A DNA stretch of 64,000 nucleotides from the NCBI GenBank assembly GCA_037349105.1, contig JAYJMM010000120.1, positions 8,064,001 through 8,128,000 of the forward strand, read 5' to 3'. A program made the position numbers and the translations under genes. This document shows, in pieces, positions 23,773 through 33,492 of the stretch. Position 1 is the stretch's first letter. Each line of letters opens with the position of its first letter. Below the pieces are notes generated by a model, which was given only the letters and a program-made list of their open reading frames with translations, ran no database searches and was not told the origin of the DNA. This DNA is from Limnomonas spitsbergensis (taxonomy: Eukaryota; Chlorophyta; Chlorophyceae; Chlamydomonadales).

Positions 23773-25106
23773 TCATTCCTCTAAATCCCCGCGGGCGGTC
23801 GCGGCTCCCCCGCCAAGGCTTGCCGCCAAGATGCGTGGCGGTACCGGCGCCTCAACGAGCAGCAGCTCATCCTCCAGCATCAACATCGAATCTACACGCT
23901 GCACAGCCTGGAGGGAGAAGAAAGACAGTGATAGGGTTTAGAGAAGAAACACCGGTCCAGGGCTTAGGTGTCAGGGGAAACCCGGGTCTATTGCCTAAGG
24001 AGGACAAGAATCATGGGCTGGGACGGATCGGGTCAGTGGACAGGTTAGGGGGGGGCTGATACGCTTTGGAAGAGCGTGAAACCTTCACTCCTCGTCCTTG
24101 GCGTGTGAGAGGCAAGAGAACAGAGCAGCTCAGCCAAAGCCGCGTCCTCAGGTTTACCATTCATAAACGGCAGCCAGGTAGATAGTCACCGCATCACACA
24201 AGCTGTGTCATGAATAGAGACACATGCAGGACACATGTGTCGCAAACAAGCAGTAAACTTGCAGTGCATTTTGTTTGCCCTCCTCGTTTTGCAATGCCTA
24301 GCCCGTTTGGATGTATGTCTTTGGGTGGACGTGCCCACCATATGACACAAATGTATGCATACCATACCATACTGGCTGTCCACCATGGCTGACGTTGACC
24401 GACTGGATAGCGACCCATTAAGTACGTACCCTGCACCCACCATACACATGCAGTGTGCAAATACATACGAAGGACATACCTGCTCAGCACCGCGGCACAC
24501 GTTGTTAGTCCGACCCTGTCCAGGAAGCCGGCCCTTGAGAGCATTTTAAGCGGCTGGCGGGACAGGCCACATAGCACCAGCTGCTTGCCAGCTCTAGTCA
24601 GGCCTGATAAGGGGGAGGGAGGAAGAGGCGAGCGTAGAATTCCAATAAAACGGCTGCTTACAAGCCTTGGCAGGTCAGGACGGGTGGGTGGGGGCATGGG
24701 GAGCATAAGCTTTGATTGGTTTGATGAGGAGGAGAGGGGCAAGACGAGATTCATAAATCAAACGCCAGGCCTGACGAAAGGGAGTCAAGACTGGACAAGG
24801 GGATGTCAATTTAACGTTTTCTCGCTAGCCTTGGTCAGGCCTGCTGCAGGGCGGCATAGGGAGGCATCTGATAATTGCAATACAACAGCTCATCCTATGG
24901 CTGGGTGCAGATATGCATGTTTATGCATTATACACAGCAGCCTTAATGTTCCTGCTAGTGAGGCACGGTCACCTCAAAGACTTCCAAGCTCGCCTGCCAG
25001 AGAGGCAACATTCGTATGGCTGTCTACCTCCTCACACAGTTCATACACAACTTCCACAAACATACCTTCAAGCTACTCCTCCATAGTCTCCAGGCCTGAG
25101 ACATCG

Positions 25107-25280
25107 ATCACCGACACATGAGCCATGTCCAGCAGGACCACGCGTACCTACAGCGGATGTAGGGGTTGGGTTCAATTTGAAACCGACACATGGGCCATGT
25201 CCAGCAGGACCACACACATACGTGATGGATTCAGGGTTCACTTTTGTCACCGAAAAATGAGCCATGTCCAGGGTAAAAAC
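25107..25280 (-). repeat. Intronic echoes of the SulP STAS exon
   Basis: The stretch GTCCTGCTGGACATGGCTCA (minus strand) of the STAS exon recurs with changes at about 25,181-25,215 and, shortened, at 25,256-25,275, both in the upstream intron. Confidence 0.7.
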
Positions 25281-25309
25281 CGCAACCAGGACATCCTAGG
25301 TCTGGGGCA

Positions 25310-25560
25310 GGGCACGCATGGCCAGGCATGGCATGCACAGAGGGGGAAGAAGGGCAGCAGGGGCATTCAAGGCATACACAGAGGGGCAAGGGGGGCAGCA
25401 TGGCCAGGCATGGCATGTACAGAGGGGGAAGAGGGGCAGCAGGGGCATTCAAGGCATGTACAGAGGGGCAAGGGGGGCAGCATGGCCAGGCATGGCATGT
25501 ACAGAGGGGGAAGAGGGGCAGCAGGGACATTCAAGGCATGCACAGAGGGGCAAGGCAAGC
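25310..25560. repeat. About 84-bp minisatellite, three copies
   Basis: Units built on GGCCAGGCATGGCATGTACA plus GAGGGGCAGCAGGGG blocks lie in a SulP intron. Stop-free frames on both strands across it are repeat artefacts. Confidence 0.85.
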
Positions 25561-26029
25561 TATACTTGGGGGGGCAGGCAAGAAAGTGAACGCTGTACAC
25601 ATCCCATATGGAAGGAGAATACGGAGGCATTGCAAACCTGATGCACTGATCATTTAATCCTCCTCTATAAAAGAACCATACATATTGCTAAGGATACTGA
25701 TTGTGCCGGGCTGAGGGTTGAGGGTTGAGGGTTCAAGATACAAGATTGAGCCTATCTCTTACCGGCTCTTGTTCGTACATCTCTTCGAAGACCTCTGTCA
25801 GCAGGTCCCCGGCGCCAAAGAGGAGCGACCCAGAGACTTCAACGTAGGCTTCGATATTGGGCACCATCAGGGGACTAAAGGAGGTGCCTGCAGAGGAGGG
25901 AGGAGGACAGATCAGCTTTGAAATGAGGACGACAGGCAGCAGAGGAAAGATCCTTGGGGAGGGAAGGCTGCCAACAAAGAATCCATCAACAAGCTAGCGA
26001 ATTACAACGCTCCCAGCTGCTCATGATTT

Positions 26030-26830
26030 TGACCTATAACTAGATGTACATGCATTGTTTTGACCTAGAAGTACAGGTATTGTTTGACCTAGAAGTACAG
26101 GCATTGCTTTGACCAAGAAGTACAGGCATTGCTTTGACCTAGAAGTACAGGCATTGCTTTGACCTAGAAGTACAGCCATTGTTTTGACCTAGAAGTACAG
26201 GCATCGCTTTGACCTAGAAGTACAGGCATCGCTTTAACCTAGAAGTACATGTATTGCTTTGACCTAGAAGTACAGGCATCGCTTTAACCTAGAAGTACAG
26301 GTATTGCTTTGACCTAGAAGTACAGGCATCGTTTTGACCTAGAAGTACAGGCATCGCTTTAACCTAGAAGTACAGGTATTACTTTGACCTAGAAGTACAG
26401 ACATCGCTTTGACCTAGAAGTACAGGCATCGCTTTGACCTAGAAGTACAGCCATTGTTTTGACCTAGAAGTACAGGCATCGCTTTGACCTAGAAGTACAG
26501 GCATCACTTTGACCTAGAATTACATCCATTGTTTTGACCTAGAAGTACAGCCATTGTTTTGACCTAGAATTACAGCCATTGCTTTGACCTAGAAGTACAT
26601 GCATCACTTTGACCTGGAAGTACAAGCATCGCTTTGACCTAGAAGTACAGCCATTGTTTGACCTAGAAGTACAGGCATCGCTTTGACCTAGAAGTACAGC
26701 CATTGTTTTGACCTAGAAGTACAGACATCGCTTTGACCTAGAATTACAGCCATTGCTTTGGCCTAGAAGTACAGCCATTGTTTTGACCCAGAAGTACAGG
26801 CATCGCTTTGACCTAGAAGTACAGGAACCG
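26030..26830. repeat. 25-bp minisatellite, about 32 copies
   Basis: Unit GCTTTGACCTAGAAGTACAG plus GCATT/GCATC, with point variants (AGCCATT, TTAACC) distributed along the array. It fills most of the intron between two SulP exons and ends 16 bp before the downstream exon (26,846-26,954). Confidence 0.95.
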
Positions 26831-29644
26831 TTTTGATTTTCTCACCGTTCCCAGCCATGGATGACATTGCTGCCTCCTCCTCCACAACGGAGGCCACCAG
26901 TGACCCGTAGGAGAAGGAACCGGCCTCAGCCTGGGCAGCAGCCTGCTGGGCCTGCTGAGAAATGCAGGGACAAATTAAGGGGCAAATGCATAGAATGTCT
27001 CCGAGTGTGCATGTCCAGCTGCATGGAAAGCCTTGCCAAACCAAGCCCTCACATAGCAAACAAACATCCTGTTCGCCTTTCATAACCAGGCAGACGCTGT
27101 ATCACAGTCAAAACACCCTCTCCGCCTCCTCGTTCTCCAATAAATAAATATGAAACTGAAGCACATACATCCAAGTCCAGGGTACGCTTGATGGTTGTAC
27201 CTCCTGCACCCCCTGCTTAGACATGATGGCGGGGTGCCCCTGGAAACCTACTTTTGATTATGTGATGCGCAGCATGGAGCCTCCCCATTCCTCCGTCAGC
27301 CTGTGGCCGGGCCGCGCCGCGCGCACTCTCACGGTCGACGTCACATCGCTCACGAAAAGCAGCAGTGCCACGACCATGCCCACCTCCACAGCAACCGCAA
27401 CATCCTACAACAGCGGAACGCAACGTTTAGCAACGGCAGGGTAGGCGGTGTTGCAAAAACATAGCATAAGGTGCTGTTACAAGTGAGTAGAGGTGTAGCA
27501 ACAACATTTTACGAGGTCGCAACAAAGGTGTGAGGTGTAGCATGTACATCAGGGTGCTGCATCAGCAGTACAGGGTTGTATCGAAAGCTCGGTGTTGGAC
27601 AACTGTTTTAATATCTTTTGAATTCAAACTTTCTAATTCAAAATACCTGCAGCAGTGTCAGCGTGAGCGCGATGAGGAACAGTTGCGCATCCTTGTCCGG
27701 CCAGCCAGGAAAGAACGTGAAGTTCTGCCACTCGCCCATGTTGAGCGCAGCCAGTGGTGCAGCCACGAGGATGATGGCCAGAATGGTCACCTGGGAAGGG
27801 CAAGTATTCGTAAGCGCCTTGGTATTTTAATGGTTGGGCGGCCGGCCTCACACTTGGTAAAGTGCAAACAAAAGAGAAGCATGGTCACCCGACAATCAGG
27901 CCAGCACGCGCAGCCAACACGCCATTACCATCAAACAATTAAAAGAACAACACAAATTAGTTTTGCACTGCTTATTAAGAGCTTGGATGGATGGATGGAT
28001 GGATGGAAGTCACTTCCCCCCAGGTCCTACACTGGGTACTGCATGGCGTGAAAAAGTGTCCACACAGTATGGAAGTATGGGGAACACATCCAGTCTCACC
28101 GCGCGCACAATGCCAGAGATGGGTGACCTGCCTCCTGCCCTCATGTTGGCTGCTGTCCTAGCCAGGGCCCCAGTGGCAGGCAGGCCGCCGATGGCTGCCG
28201 AAGCGATATTGGCGATACCCTACAGCATGCACCGGATTGACGTCGAATCGCACGAATGGGATTGAGGGGATTTGAAAAAAAACGGGATCGAGAAAAGTTT
28301 TAAAATGCATGGGATTGCAGTGAAGAAGAAAATGCATGGGATTTAGGAGGGTGGAAAGTTCATGGGATTAAGCAGGGATCCATCTCAAGATCTCCTACCG
28401 TTTTCAACAATTGACAAAGCAGTAGGACATCACCCCCTCAGCGCGGGCGAAGGCATTTCTTCCTTTACCTACCTGAGCTATGAGCTCCGTGTTGGGGTTA
28501 CTTTGGTCTCCCACCATGGTGTCGGAGACGCGGGCACACAGTAAAGACTCAATGGAGGCCAGGAGCGCTATGGTGAACGCAGGCTACAGGGCAGGGAGAG
28601 GGACAGGGCAGGGAAGACGATGTATTTATACATTTTGTTGAAATTAGTCCCTGACACCCGTATCTCTGCAAACACCACAATAGTGAATGCGGGCTGTCAT
28701 GCAGGATGGGCGGGATGAGAAAACTTAATTTCCAAATTAGCCACAGGAGCTAGTCCTCATGTCGAAAGAACAAAGAGGACTGTGAGGTATGGTAGAGGAG
28801 GGCCGAGGAGTGGGGGGGGGCATAATATGGAGAAACTGCAAGAAAGGAAACTGTGCGCCCCCCTGCCTGTTGCCCACCTGGATTAGGTTTGGCACTTCGG
28901 CCAGCGAGAAGCCGTCCGGAAGACGCGGCATGGGCAGGCTGCTGGGGATCACATCGGCTCCAAAGTGGCTCCCGATGGTTTCGATATCGGAGTGCAAGCC
29001 CATGGGGCCCTCAAGCAGTAAAAGACCGACGGTGCCCGCCACCACAGCCGCAATCTGACCTGGGACTACCTTGGCTAGATTGAAAGTGAACGTGTGAAGG
29101 CAAGAAGAAAGTGTGGACAGCATACATAATGGCGGGTGAAGGGTTTGCAGGAAGGAGGGCTCAGCAGGCCTAGGCTGAGCCCTCCTACATTAAGGCGTTG
29201 ACCACAGCAGCGGTCAAGCTGGGGCGCCATTATGAAGGCTGATGAGTGATGGCGAAGGGGATGGACAGTTTCTTTTAATAATAACGGCAGCTGGGAAATG
29301 CTGATGACGCTTAGTTTCGAGTCCAAATGGCACACATGACACATGCGAAGCAATGGGTGCAGTGATTGCAGATGGCTTTGGACATGGCAGTGGAGTTTAG
29401 TTCGTGTTCCTGGTTAAGAGTTTGTTCAGCATTAAGGTCGAGTCGACAGGGGTGGCAGAAGCATTAAGCGTTAAGTCGCAATCAGGCAGTCACCACGGCC
29501 ATCATCTGAAAACCTGGGACTGCAAGTACCAAACATGTAGGTTAACATGCACAGCCTTAATCCACACTTTAACAATGCTTCCCTTCACACTCACAGCAGC
29601 ATCCCAAAGCTGGTTATGCTTGGATAACCGTCATGGATATAACT

Positions 29645-30056
29645 TCCACCCTGTCCCTCCTCCACCCTGTCCCTCCTCCACCCTGTCCCTCCTCCACCCT
29701 GTCCCTCCTCCGCCATGTCCCTCCTCCACCCTGTCCCTCCTCCACCCTGTCCCTCCTCCACCCTGTCCCTCTTCCACCCTGTCCCTCCTCCACCCTGTCC
29801 CTCCTCCACCCTGTCCCTCCTCCACCCTGTCCCTCCTCTACCCTGTCCCTCCTCCACCCTGTCCCTCCTCCACCCTGTCCCTCCTCCACCCTGTCCCTCC
29901 TCCACCCTGTCCCTCCTCCGCCCTGTCCCTCCTCCGCCCTGTCCCTCCTCCACCCTGTCCCTCCTCCACCCTGTCCCTCCTCCACCCTGTCCCTCCTCCA
30001 CCCTGTCCCTCCTCCACCCTGTCCCTCCTCCACCCTGTCCCTCCTCCACCCTGTAC
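29645..30056. repeat. 16-bp pyrimidine-rich minisatellite, about 25 copies
   Basis: Unit CACCCTGTCCCTCCTC, strongly strand-asymmetric (one strand C/T with single G and A). It has no stop in several frames on both strands, so it gives long spurious ORFs of up to 238 codons. It lies in a SulP intron. Confidence 0.97.
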
Positions 30057-31901
30057 CTCCTGGGAGCTTTTGCGTGGACTTCGCTCTTCAGTCCCCTACT
30101 GCTGCCACCTCTGGGTGTGAGGCAACTAATTCAAATGTACAATCCAGGCATGCGATCTTCCCCATGTCCAGGAGGACACTTTACCTGGCTGGATAGAACC
30201 TTATGAGAGCAAGGCAAGCCATGGCCAGTCCAATTGATGGACCATGGACAGTGGACAGGTTGCTCCCCAAGTAGATTAACTGATGAAGGTAGGACAGGAG
30301 GAGGGGGGGGCATAAGGAGAGCCAAGCAAGGAGTTGCCGGAAGTGCAAAGGATGGATGAATCATGGACAAGGGCCGGGTGGCTCCCCAGTAGATCAACTG
30401 ATGGCAGGGGGGGCCGGGAGGGCCTAAGCGAAAATACAATTCCTTCATAAAGGGAAGTCCCCTGGGAAGGTCTATGCATTGGGGGGGCTTGGCCGGATGG
30501 CCCCGGATTCACTCAAACCGCAGCATGCATAGTGGCCCCCATCCCGGAGGCTAATAGAGGAAACCAGCACCCTTCAATGATCATCATCAGAATCGCTGAT
30601 CAGAATGCCAGACAGCTGAGTGCAGCAAGCGTGGCAGAGGCTACCAAGGGTTCCTGGGTAAAGGGTTTAGGGCTGAGTCCCACCTTTTCGAGGAATTCTG
30701 AGGGTACCACAACATCAGGCGGCAGGTGGCCAGGGACGCCCATTCCAATAAAATCCTGAAGGCAAGGGGGCGAATCAGGAGGGCAAATCAGGGTATACGT
30801 ATACAAGTATATGCGTCGTGTTCTGGACTTGCATTTGAGATCTTAATTGTTAATTTGTTTATACACTTGAACTTGAAAATCCCGTTTTTTACTTTCGAAT
30901 CATCCGATTGAACGCTTGCCCTGGGATGTACCTTGATCTGAGTTGAAAAGACGTAGGCTGCGATGCCTGCTGTGAAGCCCGTGATGACACACGGCCGCGG
31001 CACAAACTTGACCGTGCTCCCCAGCCCCACCACACCCATCCCGATGAGCATCAGGCCCGCCATGCCCGTGCAGACCACCAGGTTGGCGGGGCCGTAGTCA
31101 TGCACCACCCCGACCACGATCGGGATGAAGGCTGCTGTGGGGCCACCAATCACGACGTTGGATCCGCCTGCATGACAGTGCGGGGCATGCAAGCAGGTTA
31201 GGTTTGGGTCGTTGAATACTTGTGGGGCCACTCACTAGGGAATTAGGCCCGTGTAAGATTTGTAACCAGTCAATTTTAAATATACTTTGCATACTTTATT
31301 TTCTGGGATTGTTTTTTAAATGAATTTCATTTTTTTTTGAATAAAACTAAAGACATACCAGTAACCTAGGCAGGTCACCAGGTATGAATTCCGCCTCAAG
31401 AAGCAGCACATCTTGGAAACAGGACCCACTTGAATGACTGTATGAGATTACCGTGAGATTGAGAGACATGCACATGTTTTGTTTTAGATTAACTTGGTTC
31501 AACATTTTGGGTTAATGGTATTCGAAACCTTTAATCGACATCCCCCTGAGAGGGTGCCCCTGCCCCTTTCCCTCTACAGCTTTTGACCCGGTCGCCCCTC
31601 CCTACCAAGAACTGAGATGAACCGCCACGACAGCCGTGCACAGTCCAGCCGCCGGTGTGGACTCTGATGCGATGCCCAGCGCCATGCTGAGTGATAGCGC
31701 AATGATCCCGATGCTCACGCCGGCGAAGATGTCCCGGCGCAGGTTGTCTGCGGTGTACTCGCCGGACGTTAGGAGATCCAAGAGCTTGGGGCGGAAAATG
31801 GGCCTTTGGAGGTGGGCGGGGATCAAGCAGGGGCAGGTGAACAGTTTGTGGTTCAGGCTGTTGGGTGAAGAGGGGAGGTGGGATGTGTCAGACAGGGTCA
31901 A

Positions 31902-32682
31902 CTCCTAATAATGGGCCAAGGTCGAGGATAAAAGGGAGACAGTCTAGGGTTCATAATTTACGGATATCTTTTCAAAATTGATGCCCTGTTTTGAATTCCT
32001 GGACTCATGGTGAAAGCAGCAGAAAATAGGCTGAAGGAGGAAGTGCACAAAGAGCAAACCTTCGGCATGACTCCCTACATACAAGAAAATGAGCATGAGC
32101 GCTGAATGCAAGCAGATGACCGCCACAGGTAAAATGATCTGTTACCGGCATGGGAACGTAAGGCCGCGACCAACGTCATAGGGTTTAAGGTTAAGGTCCC
32201 TATATAATAGGACCCAAATTTTCACCTGCCATTGGTACAAAAGGCAGCGGGCAGCTTCGAATGAGGCCACCTTGAACGATGGTGGGGGGCAATCTTTGGC
32301 GGTAGCTATTTAGTGACGTAGAGCTCTGTCGTAGCAAAAGCTTAATCTATTAGTTATTCCTTATCAGCGACCAGCACCCCAAATGCCCACCTTGCATTAT
32401 GATGGGGGGCCATCGTCGGTGGTTGCGGCTCAGCAGCGGCAGCCTGTAGGATTAGGTACTCAGCCTCCTTGCTTGCCTTCAGCTGGCCTGTGGGGAGGCC
32501 ATCAGCCTGTGAGGGGTAGGGGAGATGCGTAGGGTAGTGGAGGGTAGTTGACCTCCATTTTCGGCCCTTGGGCTGGCCGGTGGGAGGCTATCGGTTGAGA
32601 GGGGGGATGTATGCAGGGGGCAAGGCAACCCAGGATTTCCCTCCCTTGAGCTGCAAGGAGGAATAGTAGGGGGAAGAACAAA
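31902..32682. other. Intergenic, no gene seen
   Basis: Presumed divergent promoter space between the SulP locus and the LNR gene. No RNA gene or domain noticed. Confidence 0.5.
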
Positions 32683-33306
32683 ATGAGGGTACCGGTACTG
32701 CCCCCCTGGGCCGCGCTGGTCCTCGTCGTACTAGCCTGCCTCTTCTCAGCACTTGTCGCTGGAGGTGTCCTCGGCCCTAACAGACACATCGCGGATACAC
32801 CGATGCAGGGTGGATCCGAATCCGCAGCAGATCTTGTAAGCAGCGCCAGCCCCTCGCCTCCGCCCTCGCTGCCGCCGACACCGCAGTCGCCGCCGCAGTC
32901 GCCGTCCCCTCCGCCAAGCCCCTCCCGGCCCCCGACCCCTCTGGCAAACATCGTCCAGCCTGACTGCCCTGCGCTGGCGCAGCCCTCCATGAAAGCGGGC
33001 CTGGGCGATGGCTGGTGCGACGCCGGTGAGCCTTTTAACACGGCCGCCTGCGGCTTCGACGGAGGCGACTGCTGCGAAACGACGTTGCTTAGAGCCGAGG
33101 CCACATCCGCGCCCAAACAAACACCCAGTCCTCCCTCTACAAAAATGCGATGCGGGCCAACACGGCTTGATCCCGCCTTGGGCCTGGAGCGGCTGCTCCT
33201 TGCTGCTAGCCATCCATCAAGAACTAGCCCAATATCCCCGGCATGCGCCATGAGCCCGACATCCCAAGGAGTTGCAAGCTGCCATCAAGGGCATGTCCAT
33301 CATTAA
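32683..33306 (+). CDS. Membrane-anchored or secreted LNR-domain protein with Ser-Pro-rich stalk
   Basis: A 207-residue ORF. Residues 8-30 form one hydrophobic helix (WAALVLVVLACLFSALVAGG) after MRVP, a signal anchor or signal peptide. Residues 50-85 are a Ser-Pro stalk (SPSPPPSLPPTPQSPPQSPS), the type that is hydroxyprolinated and O-glycosylated in algal wall and matrix proteins. A single Lin-12/Notch repeat follows at about 107-128: GDGWCDAGEPFNTAACGFDG then GDCC, with the Asp/Asn pattern that binds calcium and paired Cys. In Notch-type proteins LNR modules bind calcium; in algae they occur in extracellular proteins of unknown role. The C-terminal 75 residues are low-complexity and may be a mistranslated intron, since a different frame carries on after the LNR; downstream exons may be missing. 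Divergent to the SulP locus. Confidence 0.65.
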   Translation: MRVPVLPPWAALVLVVLACLFSALVAGGVLGPNRHIADTPMQGGSESAADLVSSASPSPPPSLPPTPQSPPQSPSPPPSPSRPPTPLANIVQPDCPALAQPSMKAGLGDGWCDAGEPFNTAACGFDGGDCCETTLLRAEATSAPKQTPSPPSTKMRCGPTRLDPALGLERLLLAASHPSRTSPISPACAMSPTSQGVASCHQGHVHH

Positions 33307-33492
33307 GGCATGCCCCTGATAATCCGGCTCGATGCTTCCGCTCAACAAACCCTAGGGCCACATCACTCTGAGACTTAAGGTACAAAGATTCACTGAGCAT
33401 ACCGTAAGCAATTATATCTTAATCATTAGCGCCACCATCCAAGCTTTCGAGCCCCTCTAGATGTCGATTGGATAGGGTATGGTACAAACCCT

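Larger units (their letters stand above)
23773..31901 (-). pseudogene. SulP-type anion (sulfate) transporter with STAS domain, disrupted
   Basis: SulP proteins carry sulfate or other anions across membranes and end in a cytosolic STAS domain. Exons recognised, 5' to 3': 31,901-31,606, 31,167-30,932, 30,755-30,684, about 29,069-28,878, 28,583-28,473, 28,219-28,100, 27,790-27,647, 27,404-27,252, 26,954-26,846, 25,887-25,763, 25,147-25,066, 24,603-24,480 and 23,907-23,773. Family motifs are plain: FAGVSIGIIALSLSMALGIA, VVIGGPTAAFIPIVVGVV, PAFTIALLASIESLLCAR, ASAAIGGLPATGALARTAAN, and in STAS SGSLLFGAGDLL, VVLLDMAHVSVIDVSGLE and LVLCGLSRQPLKMLSRAGF. Phases agree at most joins. Lesions: a frameshift near 31,606-31,625, TAA at 27,258-27,260 and TAG at 25,073-25,075. 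Segments expected between the fourth and fifth membrane regions and just before LAIILVAAPLAALNMGEW were not found, and the last two exons do not match in phase. Either a decaying gene or a badly assembled one. Confidence 0.75.

Noticed and set aside
25310..26830. Possible CRISPR-like repeat arrays
   Set aside because: The units are directly adjacent tandem repeats without unique spacers, in an intron of a eukaryotic gene.
25066..27404. Alternative genetic code with TAA/TAG read as Gln, suggested by two in-frame stops in the SulP gene and one in the gag frame
   Set aside because: PABP, BTB-WD40 and the TMEM199-like gene end naturally at TAG, the channel and TatA end at TAA, and none of these uses TAA or TAG inside. 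Nonsense mutation is simpler.
29404..30206. Long Pro/Leu/Ser-rich ORFs on + and Gly/Glu/Arg-rich ORFs on - over the 16-bp array
   Set aside because: They exist only because the repeat unit lacks stops; the array lies in an intron of the SulP locus.
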